Assembly: GCF_006658505.1 (NCBI RefSeq)
Contig: NZ_VFUZ01000008.1
Location: 62,001 to 126,000 of the forward strand
DNA length: 64,000 nucleotides
Direction of reading: 5' to 3'
Origin: Mesorhizobium sp. B2-4-15
Lineage (GTDB): Bacteria > Pseudomonadota > Alphaproteobacteria > Rhizobiales > Rhizobiaceae
In this document: piece by piece, positions 53,912-62,809 of the stretch
Layout of the letters: the number at the start of each line of letters is the position of its first letter
Position numbering within the stretch: the stretch's first letter is position 1
The notes under the pieces: generated by a model
Seen by the model: only the letters and a program-made list of their open reading frames with translations
Database searches by the model: none
Told to the model about the DNA's origin: nothing
Program-made: the position numbers and the translations under genes

Positions 53912-54856
53912 TCAGAGCGGGCCGCTCATCGTGTTGCAGTCCGACAGCTTGCCGCTCTTGTAGCCGCGCGCCAGCCAGGTCTGCCGCTGTTGCGAGGTGC
54001 CGTGGTTGAAGCTCTCCGGCACGACATAGCCCTGCATCTTCTTCTGCAGCGTGTCGTCGCCGATCTGCTTGGCGGCATTCAGTGCGCTTTCGAAATCGCC
54101 CGGTTCCAGAATGCCCTTCTGCGCGGTGTAGTGGGCCCACACGCCGGCGAAGCAGTCGGCCTGCAGCTCGATGCGCACCGACAGCTGGTTGGCATCGGCT
54201 TCGCTCATGCCTTGCCGCATCTGGTTGAACTTGGACATGATGCCGGTGAGGTTCTGCACATGGTGGCCGACCTCATGCGCGATCACATAGGCGCGGGCGA
54301 ATTCGCCGGAGGCGCCGAACTGCTGGTCGAGCTGCTGGAAGAAGGTCATGTCGAGATAGACCTTGTGGTCGCCGGGGCAGTAGAACGGACCAGCCGCCGA
54401 GGAAGCGAAGCCGCAGGCCGAGCGGATCTGGCCGGAAAACAGCACCAGCTTGGGATCCTCATAGGTCAGGCCTTGCGACTTGAAGATGCCGGTCCAGGTG
54501 TCTTCGGTCTCGGCCAAGACGGTCGCCACGAACTGCTTCATCTCATCATTGGCGGGCGCGGCGCCGTTGCCCTGGCCGCCGCTGTTGTCCGATATCTGGC
54601 CACCGCCGCCCGGCAGCAGCGCGCCGCCGTCCCCGTTCAGGAGTTGCAGGGGATTGATGCCGAAAACACCCCAGGCAATGAGCGCGACGACCGCGAAGAT
54701 GATGAGGCCCGAGAGCGACATGCCGCCACCGCCCGCGCCGCCGCCGATGGGGATGCGGAACTGGCCGGGGCCGCCGCCGTCGAGCCCACCGCCGGAGCCG
54801 CTGTCGCCGCGGTCGTCCTCGACATTGTCACTCTGACGACGGCCTCTCCAGAGCAT
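53912..54856 (-). CDS. YpfJ-type neutral zinc metallopeptidase
   Basis: A 314-residue membrane-anchored protein: Gly-rich cytoplasmic N-terminus, one membrane helix at about 46-67 (LSGLIIFAVVALIAWGVFGI), then the periplasmic peptidase with YVIAHEVGHHVQNLTGI (H-E-x-x-H zinc site) and ELQADCFAGVWAHY (third-ligand region). This is the Zn_peptidase/YpfJ family; substrates are unknown. CTAGGAGTTGCC precedes ATG 54856. Confidence 0.92.
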   Translation of the reverse strand: MLWRGRRQSDNVEDDRGDSGSGGGLDGGGPGQFRIPIGGGAGGGGMSLSGLIIFAVVALIAWGVFGINPLQLLNGDGGALLPGGGGQISDNSGGQGNGAAPANDEMKQFVATVLAETEDTWTGIFKSQGLTYEDPKLVLFSGQIRSACGFASSAAGPFYCPGDHKVYLDMTFFQQLDQQFGASGEFARAYVIAHEVGHHVQNLTGIMSKFNQMRQGMSEADANQLSVRIELQADCFAGVWAHYTAQKGILEPGDFESALNAAKQIGDDTLQKKMQGYVVPESFNHGTSQQRQTWLARGYKSGKLSDCNTMSGPL

Positions 54857-55256
54857 GGCAACTCCTAGCGCTGCGAACTTCGCGTTGTTCCGGTATGGCC
54901 GGCCCAACCCAACAAACAATTATCCCAATGGTTGCGCCAAGTCACAGCATTTTTCGTGGCTGGCGCAGCGCCGGCATGCCGGCTTCACCGCTCTGGCCGA
55001 GACCAGCCAAGGCCTATGGCATCGCCCCCAAGGAGGGATGCGAGGACTTTTACGAATGATCGTCCGAATACCGCTTACGCTGGTCTCGAGTTGCTTGGAG
55101 AGCCGCAGGCGAGGTGACGCTCGGGTCCAGCATTGCCGTCACCGATCAGGCCACTTTGAAGGCACCGGAGCGTGGCGGCCTGCCCTTCAGTCGCCTGCTC
55201 GGACCTGCACTTGGTCTCCGCCCGCGCAATCGGTATAGCCGTTGACAGAAGAGTGC
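54857..55256. other. Gene-free stretch upstream of the zinc peptidase
   Basis: About 400 bp. Short frames on either strand show no domain or ribosome site. GCCGGCATGCCGGC near 54971-54984 is a local palindrome. Nothing else is recognised. Confidence 0.45.
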
Positions 55257-55445
55257 TCAGTCTTTCTGTTTGGCGCCGGCGCTCTTGCCGTCGGAGCTTT
55301 TCGAACGTTCCTCGAACCGCTCCGCTCCCTTCTTCAAGGGGTGGCCTGTCTCGGCTTCCGTCTTGCGCTCATCCCTGGCCGCGGCCTGCCGCAATCCTTT
55401 CGCGGCCTGTTTGCCCTTCCCGGTCGGTGCTTGTTCGACGCCCAT
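55257..55445 (-). CDS. Small basic hydrophilic protein
   Basis: A 62-residue protein, rich in Lys, Glu, Ala and Gly (GKGKQAAKGLRQAAARDERK, ending SKSSDGKSAGAKQKD), without hydrophobic segments. CAGGGAGAAG precedes ATG 55445. Probably disordered; resembles small stress-related proteins in composition only. Function unknown. Confidence 0.5.
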   Translation of the reverse strand: MGVEQAPTGKGKQAAKGLRQAAARDERKTEAETGHPLKKGAERFEERSKSSDGKSAGAKQKD

Positions 55446-55545
55446 CGTCTTCTCCCTGGCGCGACAATCGCGCGATCTCGGAAGCAACGTGCGTATGATC
55501 AGGCGGTTCCGATCGCTGGTCCGCCCGAGGAAGTCACCCGGACGC

Positions 55546-55995
55546 TCAGCGCACCGTCATCGCCTTGCGAAACGCCTCCAGCGTCTCGGCGCTGACATGA
55601 TGCTCGATGCCCTCGGCATCGATGCGCGCCGTCTCGGCGCTGACGCCGAGCGAGCGCAGGAAGGCTTCCACCGTGTGGTGGCGGATGCGGCTCTCCTCGG
55701 CAACCTTGCGGCCGGCTTCGGTCAGGAACACACCGCGATAGGGTTTTCTCGACACCAGCCCGTCGGCGCACAACCTGGTCAGCATCTTGGCCACTGTCGG
55801 CTGGGCGACGCCGAGCCTAGCGGCGATATCGACCTGGCGCGCCTCATTGCCGTCCTCGATCAGGTCGGCGATCAGTTCGACATAGTCCTCGACAAGTGCG
55901 CTGCGGCGCGCTTCGCGCGTCTGTCGGAACCCTTCCGAATGGACGTCGGCGTCAGGCAATGGCTCACGCGGGACCGGTTTGTTCTTCAGCGCCAA
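55546..55995 (-). CDS. mntR: Manganese-responsive DtxR-family regulator
   Basis: A 149-residue MntR. The winged HTH is at about 33-95 ([20 protein letters not shown], then [20 protein letters not shown]), followed by the metal-binding/dimer domain with [20 protein letters not shown] and [17 protein letters not shown], holding the Glu/His ligands. It represses Mn2+ uptake genes when Mn2+ is sufficient. AGGAGGAGCG precedes the start. No transporter gene is nearby. Confidence 0.92.
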   Translation of the reverse strand: MALKNKPVPREPLPDADVHSEGFRQTREARRSALVEDYVELIADLIEDGNEARQVDIAARLGVAQPTVAKMLTRLCADGLVSRKPYRGVFLTEAGRKVAEESRIRHHTVEAFLRSLGVSAETARIDAEGIEHHVSAETLEAFRKAMTVR

Positions 55996-56250
55996 TGCGC
56001 GCTCCTCCTGGGAGTTTTGCCGTCTCTGTTTTTATAGCACGGGCTTTGATTCTTCAGGCCGTTTATTTGGAGGCATGTTCCCTGATCGGCAAGCAGGTCG
56101 ATGCGCGTCGGGACGAGTTCCCCCGCCAGCCTATGCCTTCGATGGGAAGGCAGAAAACCATCCAGCGCCATTGTCCGTGACTCCTGGGGCCATATTTGGC
56201 TGTTGCTGATCTGAAACCGCCCGACTGCAATCGCCGCCAGGGAGAAAGCC

Positions 56251-56406
56251 ATGACCCGCAGTGACGTTCTGATCGTAGGCGCCGGCCCAACCGGCCTGGT
56301 GCTGGCCGCCTCTTCAACGATATCCGCCAATGGCGTTTCGAACTTCGGGCAAAGAAACTATTCTTCTTGCCGTACCAAGCGATCGCTGCTCGTGTCCTTG
56401 GCATGA
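56251..56406 (+). pseudogene. FAD-dependent monooxygenase, N-terminal fragment
   Basis: After a good ribosome site (GGGAGAAAG) ATG 56251 opens MTRSDVLIVGAGPTGLVLAA, the FAD-binding start of aromatic-ring hydroxylases. The homology ends at about 56310 and the frame stops at 56404-56406 in the 3' end of the GntR gene. Only 20 of about 400-500 residues remain, so it is the stub of a deleted gene. The 255 bp between mntR and this stub hold nothing else. Confidence 0.7.
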
Positions 56407-57107
56407 TCCCCATGCCGCATCATGCGTCGAAAGCTCATGGAGATATGCGCGCGCCTGATGTGCCCGATCGACTCCCAGTCGCCGATCTCCGCTGCGGCCA
56501 GGACTTCCTCCATCTCACGTCGAAACGCGGTGAACTCTTCCACAAGCCCTAGTTGAGGCATCATCTTCAGGACGACACGCGCCACCTGGAAATAAAGTCT
56601 CTCGCTGATCTCGCGCAGGGGCTGGTTCCCGGTCATGGCGGTCAGTTCAGAAAAGAAGTCCATGTTCAGCTGCAGGAAAGCCCGCTGATCCGGATCGAGC
56701 ATGTCGGAATCACAGCGCGCGATGAGCGTCCGGATTCGATCCAGGTCGGCCGCCGTCCGCGGGATCGGCGAAAGCTTGCCGACCAGAAGCGCCAATTCGA
56801 GGCGCAAGTGATAGACCTGCTGCAGTTCCTCGATGTCGACATCGGTGACTATGGTGCCGACGCCGTGCACGGATTGAACCAGACCTTCGGATTCAAGACG
56901 TGCCAGCACGCGGCGGACCGGCGTGCGGCTGATCTGGAATTCCTGGGCGAGTTCTTCCTCGGAGAGCCGGCTTCCCGGCGGGTAGTCGAGCAGGCAGATG
57001 CGGTCTCGCAGGATCCGGTAGATACGCTCGAACCGTTCCCGCGCCGAAAGCGGCCGCGGCGCCTCCAGGATCGCCGTGGTGACCGAGGCATCCGTCTCCA
57101 GTGTCAT
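56358..57107 (-). CDS. GntR-family regulator, FCD type
   Basis: A 249-residue protein. The winged HTH covers about 25-90 (FERIYRILRDRICLLDYPPG, then LSEEELAQEFQISRTPVRRV) and the FCD ligand domain about 105-225 (VYHLRLELALLVGKL). It overlaps the stop of the ATPase gene by four bases, so it is the last gene of the transporter operon and should sense the transported compound or a product. It is not the MocR/EnuR-type regulator usual for ectoine genes. Confidence 0.9.
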   Translation of the reverse strand: MTLETDASVTTAILEAPRPLSARERFERIYRILRDRICLLDYPPGSRLSEEELAQEFQISRTPVRRVLARLESEGLVQSVHGVGTIVTDVDIEELQQVYHLRLELALLVGKLSPIPRTAADLDRIRTLIARCDSDMLDPDQRAFLQLNMDFFSELTAMTGNQPLREISERLYFQVARVVLKMMPQLGLVEEFTAFRREMEEVLAAAEIGDWESIGHIRRAHISMSFRRMMRHGDHAKDTSSDRLVRQEE

Positions 57108-57883
57108 CCAGCCTCCAGGACAGCATGCAGGAATTGCCGTGTCCGCTCGTTCTTAGGGGCACCGAACAGCTCGCCTGGCGGTCCCTGCTCGCATATCTTG
57201 CCCTGGTAGAAGAAGCAGACGCGATCGGAAAATTCCTTGGCGAAGCCCATCTGGTGCGTGACCATGAGCATCGTCAAATCATGCTCGCGGCCGATTTGCC
57301 TTATCACTTGCAGCACTTCGCCGACAAGTTCCGGATCAAGCGCCGAGGTCACCTCGTCGAACAGCATTATCTTGGGTCGCATCGCCAACGCCCTGGCGAT
57401 GGCGACGCGCTGTTGCTGGCCACCGGAAAGCTGGGAAGGGTAATGATCCTTCTTCTGCGACAGCCCAACCATGTCGAGAAGCTCGGCCGCCCGCGCCTCG
57501 GCATCCGCCCTTTTCATGCCAAGCACGGTTATCGGCGCCTCGATGCAATTTGCCATCGCCGTCATGTGGGGGAACAGATTGAAGGACTGGAAGACCATAC
57601 CGATCTTTGCCCGGATGCGACGGATGTGAGCAAGGTTGGCAGGCACAAGCGTTCCGCCCTGCTGCATGTGCGTCAGCGGCTCGCCTTCGACCCAGATGAC
57701 ACCGTCATTGATCGTCTCCAGCGTCATCAGCATGCGCAGCACGGTGGTCTTGCCCGAACCGGACGGGCCAATGACGGAAACCTTCTCGCCGCGCGCGATT
57801 TCGAGGTTCAAGCCGTTGAGAACGGTCAACGCGCCGTAGCGTTTGGAAACATTGTCGAAACGGACCATCGGTTGTTCCGTCAT
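57104..57883 (-). CDS. ehuA: Polar amino-acid ABC transporter ATPase (EhuA-like)
   Basis: A 259-residue ATPase with Walker A IGPSGSGKTT, Q-loop VFQSFNLFPHMTAMANCIEA, signature LSGGQQQRVAIARAL, Walker B IMLFDEVTSALDPE and the switch His in VTHQMGF. The short insertion with THMQQGGTLVPANLAHIRRI is typical of the EhuA branch. It powers the permease pair EhuC/EhuD. It overlaps genes on both sides by four bases. Ectoine assignment is by resemblance of the whole set. Confidence 0.85.
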   Translation of the reverse strand: MTEQPMVRFDNVSKRYGALTVLNGLNLEIARGEKVSVIGPSGSGKTTVLRMLMTLETINDGVIWVEGEPLTHMQQGGTLVPANLAHIRRIRAKIGMVFQSFNLFPHMTAMANCIEAPITVLGMKRADAEARAAELLDMVGLSQKKDHYPSQLSGGQQQRVAIARALAMRPKIMLFDEVTSALDPELVGEVLQVIRQIGREHDLTMLMVTHQMGFAKEFSDRVCFFYQGKICEQGPPGELFGAPKNERTRQFLHAVLEAG

Positions 57884-58539
57884 CGCGTGTTCCTCCGGTT
57901 GAGCAGGCGTTCGAGGGCACGAATGAGCGCGGCAGAAACCAGGCTCATCGCAAGGAAGAACAGGCCGACCAGGGTAATCGGCTCGGTGTAGCGGAAAGTC
58001 TCGGAGCCGATAATCTTGGCTGTCTGCATGAGTTCCAGCACGGCGATAGCCGAAAGCAGCGGCGTTTCCTTGAACAGCGCGACGAGATAGTTGCCGAGCG
58101 CCGGCACGATCGGCGGAATGGCCTGCGGGATAATGATGTCGCGAAAGGTCGTCCAGGACGAGAGATTCAGCGCGATCGAGGCTTCCCATTGACCACGATG
58201 GATGTTGTCGAAGCCGGCGCGATAGACCTCCGAGCAGTAGGCGGCATAGTGAATGCCAATCGCCATGACACCAGCCGTGAACGCGTCGAGCACAAGGCCG
58301 AATTTCGGAAAGACGAAATAGAGGAAGAATATCTGGATGAGCAATGGCGTCGAGCGGATCAGCTCGACCAGCACCGAGATCGTCCAACCCGTCCACGGCA
58401 CGGCGATACGGATCACCGCCAGGACCAGGCCGAGCGAGGCCGCGATGGCGAAACCGAGCAGCGTCGCCTCTATCGAGATGACCGCGGCGCGCGCCAGCAC
58501 CGGCAGGATCTCGAGGGCAAAACTCCAATCCCAGATCAT
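57880..58539 (-). CDS. ehuD: ABC transporter permease (EhuD-like)
   Basis: A 219-residue HisM/GlnP-type permease with five helices and the cytoplasmic EAA loop (QWEASIALNLSSWTTFRDII, then IPQAIPPIVPALGN) that docks with the ATPase. ELIRSTPLLIQIFFLYFVFP is the characteristic family segment. ATG 58539 overlaps the EhuC stop by four bases. Confidence 0.87.
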   Translation of the reverse strand: MIWDWSFALEILPVLARAAVISIEATLLGFAIAASLGLVLAVIRIAVPWTGWTISVLVELIRSTPLLIQIFFLYFVFPKFGLVLDAFTAGVMAIGIHYAAYCSEVYRAGFDNIHRGQWEASIALNLSSWTTFRDIIIPQAIPPIVPALGNYLVALFKETPLLSAIAVLELMQTAKIIGSETFRYTEPITLVGLFFLAMSLVSAALIRALERLLNRRNTR

Positions 58540-59264
58540 GCTGCCTTCCCTCGCGCCAAGCCGAGCGAGGCCCGCTTTTCGAGCAGCCGCATGCCGATGG
58601 AGACGGTGAGCGACATGGCGAGATACATCAGCAGCACCAGCGTGAAGATTGGAATGGTCTTGAACGTGTTCTGGTTCATCTGCTGCGCCTTGAAGGCAAG
58701 GTCCGACAGGGTGATCAGCGAGACCAGCGCGGTCGACTTCAGCAACTCGATGAACAGATTGCCCCAAGGCGGGATCATGGCGATGAAGGCCTGCGGCAGG
58801 ATGATCCGGCGCAGCATCTGCGCGCGGCTCATGTTGAGCGCAGTTCCCGCTTCCCACTGGCCGCGCGCGACTGACTGGATGGCCCCCCGCACGCATTCGG
58901 ATCCGTAAGCCCCGACATTCAGGCCGAGCGCCAGTACGGCAACGAGAAATGCGTCTAGCGTGACGCCGAATTGCGGCAGCACAAAAAACAGCCAGAACAA
59001 TTGCACCAGCGCCGAGGTGCCGCGAAAGATCTCGACATAGACCGTCGCCAGCCATCTAAGCGGCGCCGGGCCATACATACGTGCCAAGGCGGCGAGCACG
59101 CCCATGATGACCGCCAGCAGGCTGCCCAGGATGGCGATCTCCATTGTCAGGACGGCGCCCTGCAGCAGCCCCGGCAGGAACAGCCTGTATGTTGCCTGCG
59201 TTGCAAGCACGGCGATCACGGCCAGCGAGACAAACAGCATGGCAACGAGCGTGCGGATTCCCAT
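58536..59264 (-). CDS. ehuC: ABC transporter permease (EhuC-like)
   Basis: A 242-residue permease of the same family, with EIFRGTSALVQLFWLFFVLP and the EAA loop GQWEAGTALNMSRAQMLRRI, then ILPQAFIAMIPPWGN. CGGAGAAGCAG precedes ATG 59264. It forms the membrane channel with EhuD. A terminator-like hairpin separates it from ehuB, likely lowering its expression relative to the binding protein. Confidence 0.87.
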   Translation of the reverse strand: MGIRTLVAMLFVSLAVIAVLATQATYRLFLPGLLQGAVLTMEIAILGSLLAVIMGVLAALARMYGPAPLRWLATVYVEIFRGTSALVQLFWLFFVLPQFGVTLDAFLVAVLALGLNVGAYGSECVRGAIQSVARGQWEAGTALNMSRAQMLRRIILPQAFIAMIPPWGNLFIELLKSTALVSLITLSDLAFKAQQMNQNTFKTIPIFTLVLLMYLAMSLTVSIGMRLLEKRASLGLARGKAA

Positions 59265-59278
59265 CTGCTTCTCCGAGC

Positions 59279-59307
59279 AAAAAAGGGGCGGCGCTTTCAC
59301 GCCGCCC
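59279..59307 (-). terminator. Intra-operon terminator/attenuator after ehuB
   Basis: Read on the minus strand: an 8-bp stem GGGCGGCG/CGCCGCCC (59300-59307 with 59286-59293), a 6-nt loop, then CC and TTTTTT (59279-59284). It lies 14 bp after the ehuB stop and 15 bp before the ehuC ATG. Confidence 0.8.
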
Positions 59308-59320
59308 AGCAGTTGGGAAC

Positions 59321-60190
59321 TTATTCGCCCTTGCAGAGCTGCGCGGTGGTCTTGTTCGGCAGATAATCCTTACCGAAGCCGAGTGGCTCGACCAGCGCAA
59401 TGTGCTCCGGTGAGCCGATGAATTTCTTCAGTTCGGCATTGAACGCTTCCTGGAGATCGGTGTCCTCCTTGCGGAAGCCGAAGCCGCCGTGCCCCTTCAC
59501 CGACTTGCCGGCAACCTCGCCGAAGGGCTTGGTCGATTCGACGCCATCGGCCTTCTTGGCCATATCGGCGATCGACAATGCGGTAAGCGCGGCGGCGTCG
59601 GCGCGCCCTGCCTGGACGGCGGCAACGAGACTGGACTGGTCAGGCAAAGCGACGATCTGCCCTGGCGCGACACCTGCATCCTTGGCGTATCCACCCTCGA
59701 CCGCGCCCGCCATCACGGCGAGCTTGAGATCGGGATTGTCCTTGACGCTTGAATAATCCTTTATGCCCTTCGGGTTGCCCTTCGCCACCAGCATGGCCTG
59801 ACCGATACCATAGGACGGTTCGGAGAAATTGATCTCCGCGCAACGCTTTGGATTGATGAACATGCCGGCAGCGATGATGTCAAATCTCCCAGCCTTCAGA
59901 CCAGGTATGAGCGACCCGAATTCGGTCAGCACGCCGTCCACCTGCGAAATGCCCATCTTGGCGAGCACGGCCTTGGCGACCTCGGGCGCTTCGCCGGTCA
60001 ATTTGCCGTCAGGCGTTGCGAACCCGAACGGCGCCTCATTGGCGAAACCGACGCGGATGTAGCCGTCCTTCTTGGCGCGTTCGAGGGTCGTTTCGGCCTG
60101 AGCCGGAAGCGCCGTCAACATAGTCGCGACGAGCGCAAGGCAGGCAGCCGTCTTCATGGCCGTGCGGCGAGATATCTGTGACATGAGCAT
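59321..60190 (-). CDS. ehuB: Periplasmic solute-binding protein (EhuB-like)
   Basis: A 289-residue family 3 binding protein. The signal peptide includes ISRRTAMKTAACLALVATML and ends at about PAQAE. The mature part (YIRVGFANEAPFGFATPDGK, then LTEFGSLIPGLKAGRFDIIA and AAGMFINPKR) closely resembles EhuB, the ectoine/hydroxyectoine receptor; the aromatic-box residues of that family cannot all be verified here. AAAGGGGAATGC precedes ATG 60190. First gene of ehuBCDA-gntR. Confidence 0.85.
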   Translation of the reverse strand: MLMSQISRRTAMKTAACLALVATMLTALPAQAETTLERAKKDGYIRVGFANEAPFGFATPDGKLTGEAPEVAKAVLAKMGISQVDGVLTEFGSLIPGLKAGRFDIIAAGMFINPKRCAEINFSEPSYGIGQAMLVAKGNPKGIKDYSSVKDNPDLKLAVMAGAVEGGYAKDAGVAPGQIVALPDQSSLVAAVQAGRADAAALTALSIADMAKKADGVESTKPFGEVAGKSVKGHGGFGFRKEDTDLQEAFNAELKKFIGSPEHIALVEPLGFGKDYLPNKTTAQLCKGE

Positions 60191-60438
60191 GCATTCCCCT
60201 TTTCTTTTTGGATGAGCTTACCGGCTCGAAGGACGTTTCTCCATCGTCGCATCGAACATGTAAGACGTATACAACTCATCTGGACATATCGCAAGACACC
60301 CTGTACGAATCTGGAAAATCGTTGATATCAGCCCGAATGCGCGGCTGGATCGATTGCTAGTTGTGCACAATTAGAGGTATCTGCCTCGAAATGTAGCGGC
60401 GGACTTGCAATCGATCACGATGGTCACGGGGACGAGTT
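60191..60438. promoter_or_regulatory. Divergent promoter region of the transport and hydrolase operons
   Basis: About 248 bp with AT-rich patches. GTATAC at 60267-60272 within ACGTATACAAC resembles half of the TTGTATACAA sites bound by FCD-type GntR proteins. Control of both directions by the GntR gene at 56358 is plausible; promoter boxes were not fixed. Confidence 0.4.
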
Positions 60439-61620
60439 TTGAGCAGGTCGGCCAATTTCACGAAGACGGAATACGCGCAGCGCCTGACGGGCGTGAAGCG
60501 GCGCATGGAGAAGGCCGGCTTCGATCTCATCGTCTGCCAGGATCCCGCAAACATGTGCTGGCTTACTGGCTACGACGGATGGTCCTTCTACGTGCCGCAA
60601 TGCGTGCTCGTCCATCTGGAGGAAAATCTGCCGATCTGGTTCGGCAGGGCGCAGGACGCCAGGAGCGCCCGCTTGACCACCGGCCTGCCCGAAGAAAACA
60701 TCGTCGCGTTCTCCGAGCGGCTGGTACAGCAGCCTATCGAGCATCCGTATGACGAACTCGCCAGCCTGATCCGGGCACGCGGATGGGAACAGGCGCGCAT
60801 CGGCGTCGAGATGGACGCGCACTACTACACGGCGCGCTGTCATGCCCATCTTGTCGGCGGCCTGCCCGCGGCGCGTTTCGGCAACAATCACGACCTCGTC
60901 AACTGGGCGCGGCTGGTAAAATCGGAGGCCGAACTGGTGCTGATCCGTGAAGCCGGCGCGATCTGCGACAATGCCATGAACCGCGCGGTCGAAAAGATGC
61001 GACCGGGCGTGCCGCAGAACCAAGTGATCGCGGAAATCTATCATGCCCAGATCATGGGCCTGCCAGGCGTCGGCGGCGACTACGCAGCAATCTGCCCGCT
61101 GATGCCGGTAGGCGAAGGCACGAGCACACCGCATCTGACCTGGTCGGACGCGCCTCTTCCGGACAGCGGACTGGCCATCATCGAGATCGCCGGTGTGCGA
61201 CGGCGCTATCACGCGGCGTTAACCCGGACGGTGCATTTCGGCAAGCCGCCGACCGCCCTCTCCGATATGGCAAAGGCGATCGTCGAAGGGGTCGATGCGG
61301 GCCTCGATCTGGCACGGCCCGGCAACACCGCCGAAGAGGTCGAGGCCGCCTGGCAGGCGGTGCTGCGCAGAAACGGGCTGAAGAAGGAAAGCCGCGTCGG
61401 CTATCCTGTCGGCCTCGCCTATCCGCCGGATTGGGGCGAACGCACCGCAAGCCTGAGGCCTGGCGACAAGACCGAACTGCAGCCCGGTATGTGCTTCCAC
61501 TTCATGGCCGGCGTATGGCTCGACGATTTCGGCGTCGCCATTTCCGAATCCTTCGTCGTTACCGAAGGCGGCGGCGAACGGCTTTGCGACGTGACCCGCG
61601 ATCTCATCGTCATTGACTGA
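60439..61620 (+). CDS. doeA: M24-fold hydrolase, ectoine hydrolase (DoeA/EutD)-like
   Basis: A 393-residue pita-bread-fold protein starting at TTG 60439 after GGGGACGAG. DPANMCWLTGYDGWSFYVPQ and YPPDWGERTASLRPGDKTEL are close to ectoine hydrolase. The normal M24 metal ligands are absent: the D-x-G site reads LAIIEIAGV and the second Asp is replaced in RRRYHAALTRTV, as in creatinase and EutD, which work without metal. It should open a cyclic amidine or amide. Typical partners doeB/eutE are not in the window, so ectoine is a probable, not proven, substrate. Confidence 0.75.
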   Translation: MSRSANFTKTEYAQRLTGVKRRMEKAGFDLIVCQDPANMCWLTGYDGWSFYVPQCVLVHLEENLPIWFGRAQDARSARLTTGLPEENIVAFSERLVQQPIEHPYDELASLIRARGWEQARIGVEMDAHYYTARCHAHLVGGLPAARFGNNHDLVNWARLVKSEAELVLIREAGAICDNAMNRAVEKMRPGVPQNQVIAEIYHAQIMGLPGVGGDYAAICPLMPVGEGTSTPHLTWSDAPLPDSGLAIIEIAGVRRRYHAALTRTVHFGKPPTALSDMAKAIVEGVDAGLDLARPGNTAEEVEAAWQAVLRRNGLKKESRVGYPVGLAYPPDWGERTASLRPGDKTELQPGMCFHFMAGVWLDDFGVAISESFVVTEGGGERLCDVTRDLIVID

Positions 61621-61657
61621 CCACCAGCCCAAGAGCCGGTAACCTCAAGGATACCCA

Positions 61658-62806
61658 ATGGACCGCAATCCCTTTTCCGAAGCCGAAATCGCCGGCCGCC
61701 TGTCGAAGGTGTCCACGGCCCTGGCAGAACGCGGGCTTGATGCCGCTATCTTCGCTTCCCCTGAGAATATCTTCTACCTCACCGGCCTCGACCATTGGGG
61801 CTATTTCGCGCCACACCTCTTGATTGTCCCACTCGACGGTCGACCGGTTCTGGTCACTCGGTCAATGGAAAAGGTGACGATAGAGAACCAGGTGAAGGCG
61901 GCGGATTTCCGCGGTCATTCCGACAGCGAAACCGCTGCCGATCTGGCCGCGCGCCTCATTTTCGAGCTTGGCCTGGCAGGCAAACAGATCGGCCTCGAAC
62001 ACTGGACCTCCGGTCTGAGCCATGGCCTCGCCTTGAGGCTCGAGGCGCAGGCCGACGCCAAATGGAGCGACGTTTCCGGGCTCGTCGACAAGATGCGGCT
62101 GGTGAAGAGTGCCGAGGAACAGGTGCTGATGCGCCGCGCCGCCAAGGTTACGGACGCTGCCGCAGGTGCGGCGATCGCGGCAATCTCCGCCGGCGCCGCC
62201 GAGCAGGAGGTCGCCGCCCAATGCGTGGCGGCGATGATCCGCGCCGGGGGCCACGCGCCGGGTTTCGGCCCGTTCATTCGTCCCGCCACCAGGCTCGGGG
62301 AAGAACACACGACCTGGGGCGACGGCATCTACCGCACCGGCGAGCCTGTCTTCGTCGAACTCTCCGGCTGCGTCTCGCGCTATCATGCGCCGCTTGGCCG
62401 GCTGATCCGTATTGGCAGCACCAAGGATCAAGACGCGGCGATGGCCGAGGTGACGGCCAAGGCATTCGATGCCGTCGTCAAGGCGCTCAGACCTGGCGTC
62501 AGAGCGCGCGACGTCTATGCCGCCTGGCAAGGCGTCGCCGACGAAGCCGGTCTCTCGCACTATCGCCGCCATCATTGCGGGTATCTGGTCGGCATTGGCC
62601 AGCCGCCATCCTGGACCGGCGGCAATTCGGTGACCGGCCTCAGGCACGATTCCGATCTCGAAATCGAGACTGGCATGAGCTTCCACATCCTGTCCTGGCT
62701 GATGGGCACCGGCCGCGGCGACCATTTCATGTCAAACACGGTGCTGCTGACCGACGCAGGCGCTGAAGTGCTGACCCGCACCCCGGCCGGCTCGATCGTC
62801 CGCTAG
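61658..62806 (+). CDS. Second M24-fold hydrolase, creatinase-like, metal ligands absent
   Basis: A 382-residue paralogue of the preceding protein: SPENIFYLTGLDHWGYFAPH near the N-terminus, linker KMRLVKSAEEQVLMRRAAKV, and the catalytic fold with GEPVFVELSGCVSRYHAPLG in place of the metal-binding Asp residues. HHCGYLVGIGQPPSWTGG matches the active-site His region of the DoeA/creatinase group. CAAGGATACC precedes ATG 61658, 37 bp after the first hydrolase. Whether the two form a heteromer or act on successive substrates is unknown; sarcosine oxidase beta downstream would fit creatine-like cleavage to an N-methyl amino acid. Confidence 0.8.
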   Translation: MDRNPFSEAEIAGRLSKVSTALAERGLDAAIFASPENIFYLTGLDHWGYFAPHLLIVPLDGRPVLVTRSMEKVTIENQVKAADFRGHSDSETAADLAARLIFELGLAGKQIGLEHWTSGLSHGLALRLEAQADAKWSDVSGLVDKMRLVKSAEEQVLMRRAAKVTDAAAGAAIAAISAGAAEQEVAAQCVAAMIRAGGHAPGFGPFIRPATRLGEEHTTWGDGIYRTGEPVFVELSGCVSRYHAPLGRLIRIGSTKDQDAAMAEVTAKAFDAVVKALRPGVRARDVYAAWQGVADEAGLSHYRRHHCGYLVGIGQPPSWTGGNSVTGLRHDSDLEIETGMSFHILSWLMGTGRGDHFMSNTVLLTDAGAEVLTRTPAGSIVR

Positions 62807-62809
62807 ACC

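Noticed and set aside
54857..55256. Small frames upstream of the zinc peptidase
   Set aside because: Arg/Pro-rich with no start signals; consistent with non-coding GC-rich DNA.
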